Source: Verrucomicrobiota bacterium (lineage in GTDB: Bacteria > Verrucomicrobiota > Verrucomicrobiia > Limisphaerales > PALSA-1396). Taken from it: 64,000 nucleotides of DNA. Positions 62,176-64,000 of this stretch are shown piece after piece; within the stretch, counting starts at the first letter, position 1, and the number at the start of each line of letters is the position of its first letter. The translations under genes were made by a program, and so were the position numbers. The stretch is from NCBI GenBank assembly GCA_016200005.1, contig JACQFP010000050.1, forward strand, positions 24,947-88,946, given 5' to 3'. The notes under the pieces are model-generated. The model was given only the letters and a program-made list of their open reading frames with translations. It had not been told where the DNA came from and did not search any database.

Positions 62176-63170
62176 TGGAGAAGCGTTTTCATTTTCGGCA
62201 CGTCCACGAGTTCACCGGCACGTTCGTCATCTTCGTCGTGGTGGTGCTGATCGCCGCCCTCGTGTGGACGGGTCGCAGCCAGCGCTGGTTCAGAAGTAAT
62301 GTTACGCTACGGATTGCTCTGCCCGAGGCTGGCGCGGCGGGCATCCGCCAAGGCTCGGAGGTTTACTTTCTGGGCACGCTCGTGGGGTCAGTCTCCGGTG
62401 TCACTGTGGATACAACGGGCCGCATGGAGGCGCGGGCAAACATCCGCCGCGACTTTTTTCTTTTCGTACGCGCGGATTCGTCAGCGGTTGTCAAAAAGAA
62501 GTTCGGCGTGGCGGGCGATTCGTTCTTTGAGATCTCGCGCGGCGAGGGTAAGCCGTTGCCGGAGGACAACGCCGCCATTGTCTGCAAGGAGCAGTTTCAA
62601 AGTGTGCTGGAAGGGGCTGTTGAGGAAGTCCGCAGCGAGGCCATGCTCGTGTTGAAGAAAGTCAACGGTGGCCTGGATACGTGGACCACGCTCGGATCGA
62701 ACCTAATCACCACACGCGCGCGATTGGACCAATTGGTCGGGCGCATGGACGACGTGGTCACCGATGTTCAGGCGGGCAAGGGCACGGTCGGCAAGTTGAT
62801 CACAGACACCGCCCTTGCGGACGAAGCGCAAAAGCTCCTGGCGCGGGCGAACAAAGCGATGAGCGAGTTGCGAGGTACGGTGACGAACCTGAATGTCGCG
62901 GTGAAGAACGTCCAAGACGGCACGGCGCGGCTGCCGGAAATTACCGATGCCGTGGCCGACGGAGCGAAAGACCTGCCCGGTCTTGTCCTTCAAACACAGA
63001 CCTCGATGCGCGAACTGGAGCGGTTGATTGAAGCCATGCAACGACACTGGCTGCTGCGAAAGTACGTGAACAAGACCAACCCGCCGCCCATGCGGCCGTT
63101 GCCCGCCAGCGAGGAGCCGGAGAAGAAACCGGCGAAAATGCTTTCTTCGCCGAGGAATTCTGCGAAGTGA
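62175..63170 (+). CDS. MlaD/MCE-domain lipid-transport protein
   Basis: The ATG overlaps the previous stop as TGATG. The 331-residue protein has an N-terminal anchor (FTGTFVIFVVVVLIAALVWT), an MCE domain (about 40-120, with GIRQGSEVYFLGTLVGSVSG) and a helical region to about 290 (LVGRMDDVVTDVQAGKGTVG). The end is a Pro/Lys tail. MlaD-like proteins form the periplasmic channel subunit of the Mla pathway. The permease-ATPase-MCE order is the usual one. Confidence 0.9.
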   Translation: MEKRFHFRHVHEFTGTFVIFVVVVLIAALVWTGRSQRWFRSNVTLRIALPEAGAAGIRQGSEVYFLGTLVGSVSGVTVDTTGRMEARANIRRDFFLFVRADSSAVVKKKFGVAGDSFFEISRGEGKPLPEDNAAIVCKEQFQSVLEGAVEEVRSEAMLVLKKVNGGLDTWTTLGSNLITTRARLDQLVGRMDDVVTDVQAGKGTVGKLITDTALADEAQKLLARANKAMSELRGTVTNLNVAVKNVQDGTARLPEITDAVADGAKDLPGLVLQTQTSMRELERLIEAMQRHWLLRKYVNKTNPPPMRPLPASEEPEKKPAKMLSSPRNSAK

Positions 63171-63463
63171 GGTTCCCAGGGCCGTTAAAGGGAATCCGGC
63201 TGGAGTACTTCCCTGTAGGTTATGGCTTGCGGCAGCAGCCATCGCGACTACGCAGCCTGTACCCGAATTTCGACCGAGGATAGCTACAATATCGGCAGGA
63301 GTCCCTTGCGGAAGGCCATCAATTGCGCGTGAAAGTGATGGGGTTCAACAGGCCAAGGCGCGTCAATCCGCTTGCGCGCCGCTCGCGCAATCTTCTGTCC
63401 CTCTCGCACAGAGTGCGCACCCTTGCTTGACCTAAACCACCGGACTCATCCGGCACTCATGAA
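63171..63463. other. 293-base gap after mlaD with no gene seen
   Basis: No frame with coding character, no repeat of the families described here and no clear terminator were found. Confidence 0.6.
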
Positions 63464-63664
63464 CTACCGCACGATGATTTCCGGCGGACGCACTACGACT
63501 ACCGGAGCTGCTACTACGACTCTCGGATGGCTTTCGAATCTCTCGTGACTGCGATAATGCCCGTGTCGCCCCTCTACCGGAACAATACATCCGCTGATTG
63601 TGATGAGGGTGGTAACGATGGTTAAGAGAAGGATCATTTTCATATTAAGTTTGTTTCGATTCAT
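63464..63664 (-). CDS. Small lipoprotein downstream of a GGGG palindrome
   Basis: The minus-strand frame from the ATG at 63664 gives 66 residues; an ATG at 63643 (MKMILLLTIVTTLITISGC) is an equally good start. It has a lipobox (ISGC) and a short mature part rich in His, Val and Pro (HGHYRSHERFESHPRVVVAA). No known family. It is the only gene served by the minus-strand palindrome at 63701, which supports its being real. Confidence 0.65.
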   Translation of the reverse strand: MNRNKLNMKMILLLTIVTTLITISGCIVPVEGRHGHYRSHERFESHPRVVVAAPVVVVRPPEIIVR

Positions 63665-63665
63665 A

Positions 63666-63717
63666 GAGTCACGTTACGCGATGGGCAGGGACTTCTCTAC
63701 GGGGGGATACCCCCCGT
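63666..63717 (-). promoter_or_regulatory. GGGG palindrome plus GCCCATCGCGTAACGT block on the minus strand
   Basis: Read on the minus strand: GGGGGGTATCCCCCC (63715-63701), 14 bases, then GCCCATCGCGTAACGTGACTC (from 63686). The last block matches GCCCATCGCGTAGCGTAACTC at 50212 at 19 of 21 positions. It precedes the small lipoprotein gene. Confidence 0.75.
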
Positions 63718-63808
63718 ATCCAATGTGAGGTGACCGGCCTGATCAGTTTTGGGGAAGAGCGGCGGCGCAATTCTTTTTCTGTAAATTTGTTGAGCATCAA
63801 ACTGAGGG

Positions 63809-64000
63809 CTAGGTTTGGCATTCCATGTTGAGGTAAACTTTTCCGGTTTCCCAGACTTCACTGGTTGCCTGGAGCAGGGCCGAGACGAGTCGGAGCAACG
63901 AGGGTTCATTGGGAAAGAGACTGGCGACCCGGGTGCGGCGTTTGAGTTCCTGGTTGACCCGCTCGAGCGCGTTGGAGGTGCGCAGGCGTTTTTGATGTGC
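63809..64000 (-). mobile_element. IS256-family transposase, C-terminal 63 codons (cut by window edge)
   Basis: The minus strand from 64000 reads LRTSNALERVNQELKRRTRV, ASLFPNEPSLLRLVSALLQA, then WETGKVYLNMECQT and a TAG at 63809-63811. This is the conserved end of IS256-type (Mutator-like) DDE transposases. The rest of the gene and the other terminal repeat lie beyond the window. The near end of the element should fall between about 63718 and 63808. Confidence 0.85.

Overview
The window looks like a chromosomal segment of a verrucomicrobial bacterium, probably near Pedosphaera/Limisphaerales. This is inference from gene content and style, not a database match. The indicators are a DUF1800/DUF1501 gene pair, many secreted beta-propeller and DUF1080-type proteins, GspB/ExeA-type and GspE-type secretion genes, a pilin-like GILAALLLPALSKAKAKA segment, few Shine-Dalgarno sequences, and above all many palindromic or heptamer-period repeats lying inside genes. 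No rRNA, tRNA, CRISPR array or replication origin was seen.

Left part (1-45.1 kb), an ordinary but repeat-laden chromosome. Positions 1-10.4 kb hold a minus-strand set: a 645-aa coiled-coil membrane protein, MoxR ATPase, DUF58, a BatA-like VWA protein, an iron-type ABC solute-binding protein, a permease joined in frame to an NHL lipoprotein, and the start of another VWA protein. The last five are linked by 4-base or TAATG stop/start overlaps. Next come FmdB, a YacP-like NYN protein and a VWA protein, an RluA-type/RlmI-type fusion, a CPBP protease with GspB and ExeA, hisC and hisD with a toxin-antitoxin pair and a second hisD 3' end between them, a subtilase, pyrF, eboC/eboE, GspE, an oxidoreductase, VapBC, a DinG-type helicase, Dus, an esterase, a MobA-like transferase, an MFS exporter, a secreted-protein group, a CruF-like carotenoid protein, a broken Uma2 gene and the DUF1800/DUF1501 pair.

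Right part (45.1-63.7 kb), a compact stress or envelope region. It opens with a two-component operon: a kinase-like protein lacking both the phospho-acceptor His and the ATPase domain, then an intact soluble kinase, then a NarL-type regulator. It continues with a radical SAM protein, lipoproteins, an ice-binding-like adhesin, two DUF6600 paralogues, a CBM48 protein, YqjD/YqjE/YqjK-like proteins, a metallothionein-like peptide, a ferredoxin-reductase-like flavoprotein, an AI-2E transporter and an Mla-type lipid-transport set whose ATP-binding subunit has lost its Walker A motif. An IS256-family transposase fragment closes the window.

Two observations stand out. First, GC-rich palindromes of the form GGGGT-(2-4 nt)-ACCCC recur seven times between 44.8 and 63.7 kb. 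They lie upstream of the two-component operon and of several stress genes and have conserved downstream sequence in two subclasses, suggesting an undescribed, probably autoregulated regulon. Second, several families of palindromic or 7-bp-period repeats lie inside coding genes without breaking frame, and one appears to encode a lipoprotein signal peptide. I saw none of these repeats inside the 45.2-63.7 kb stress region.
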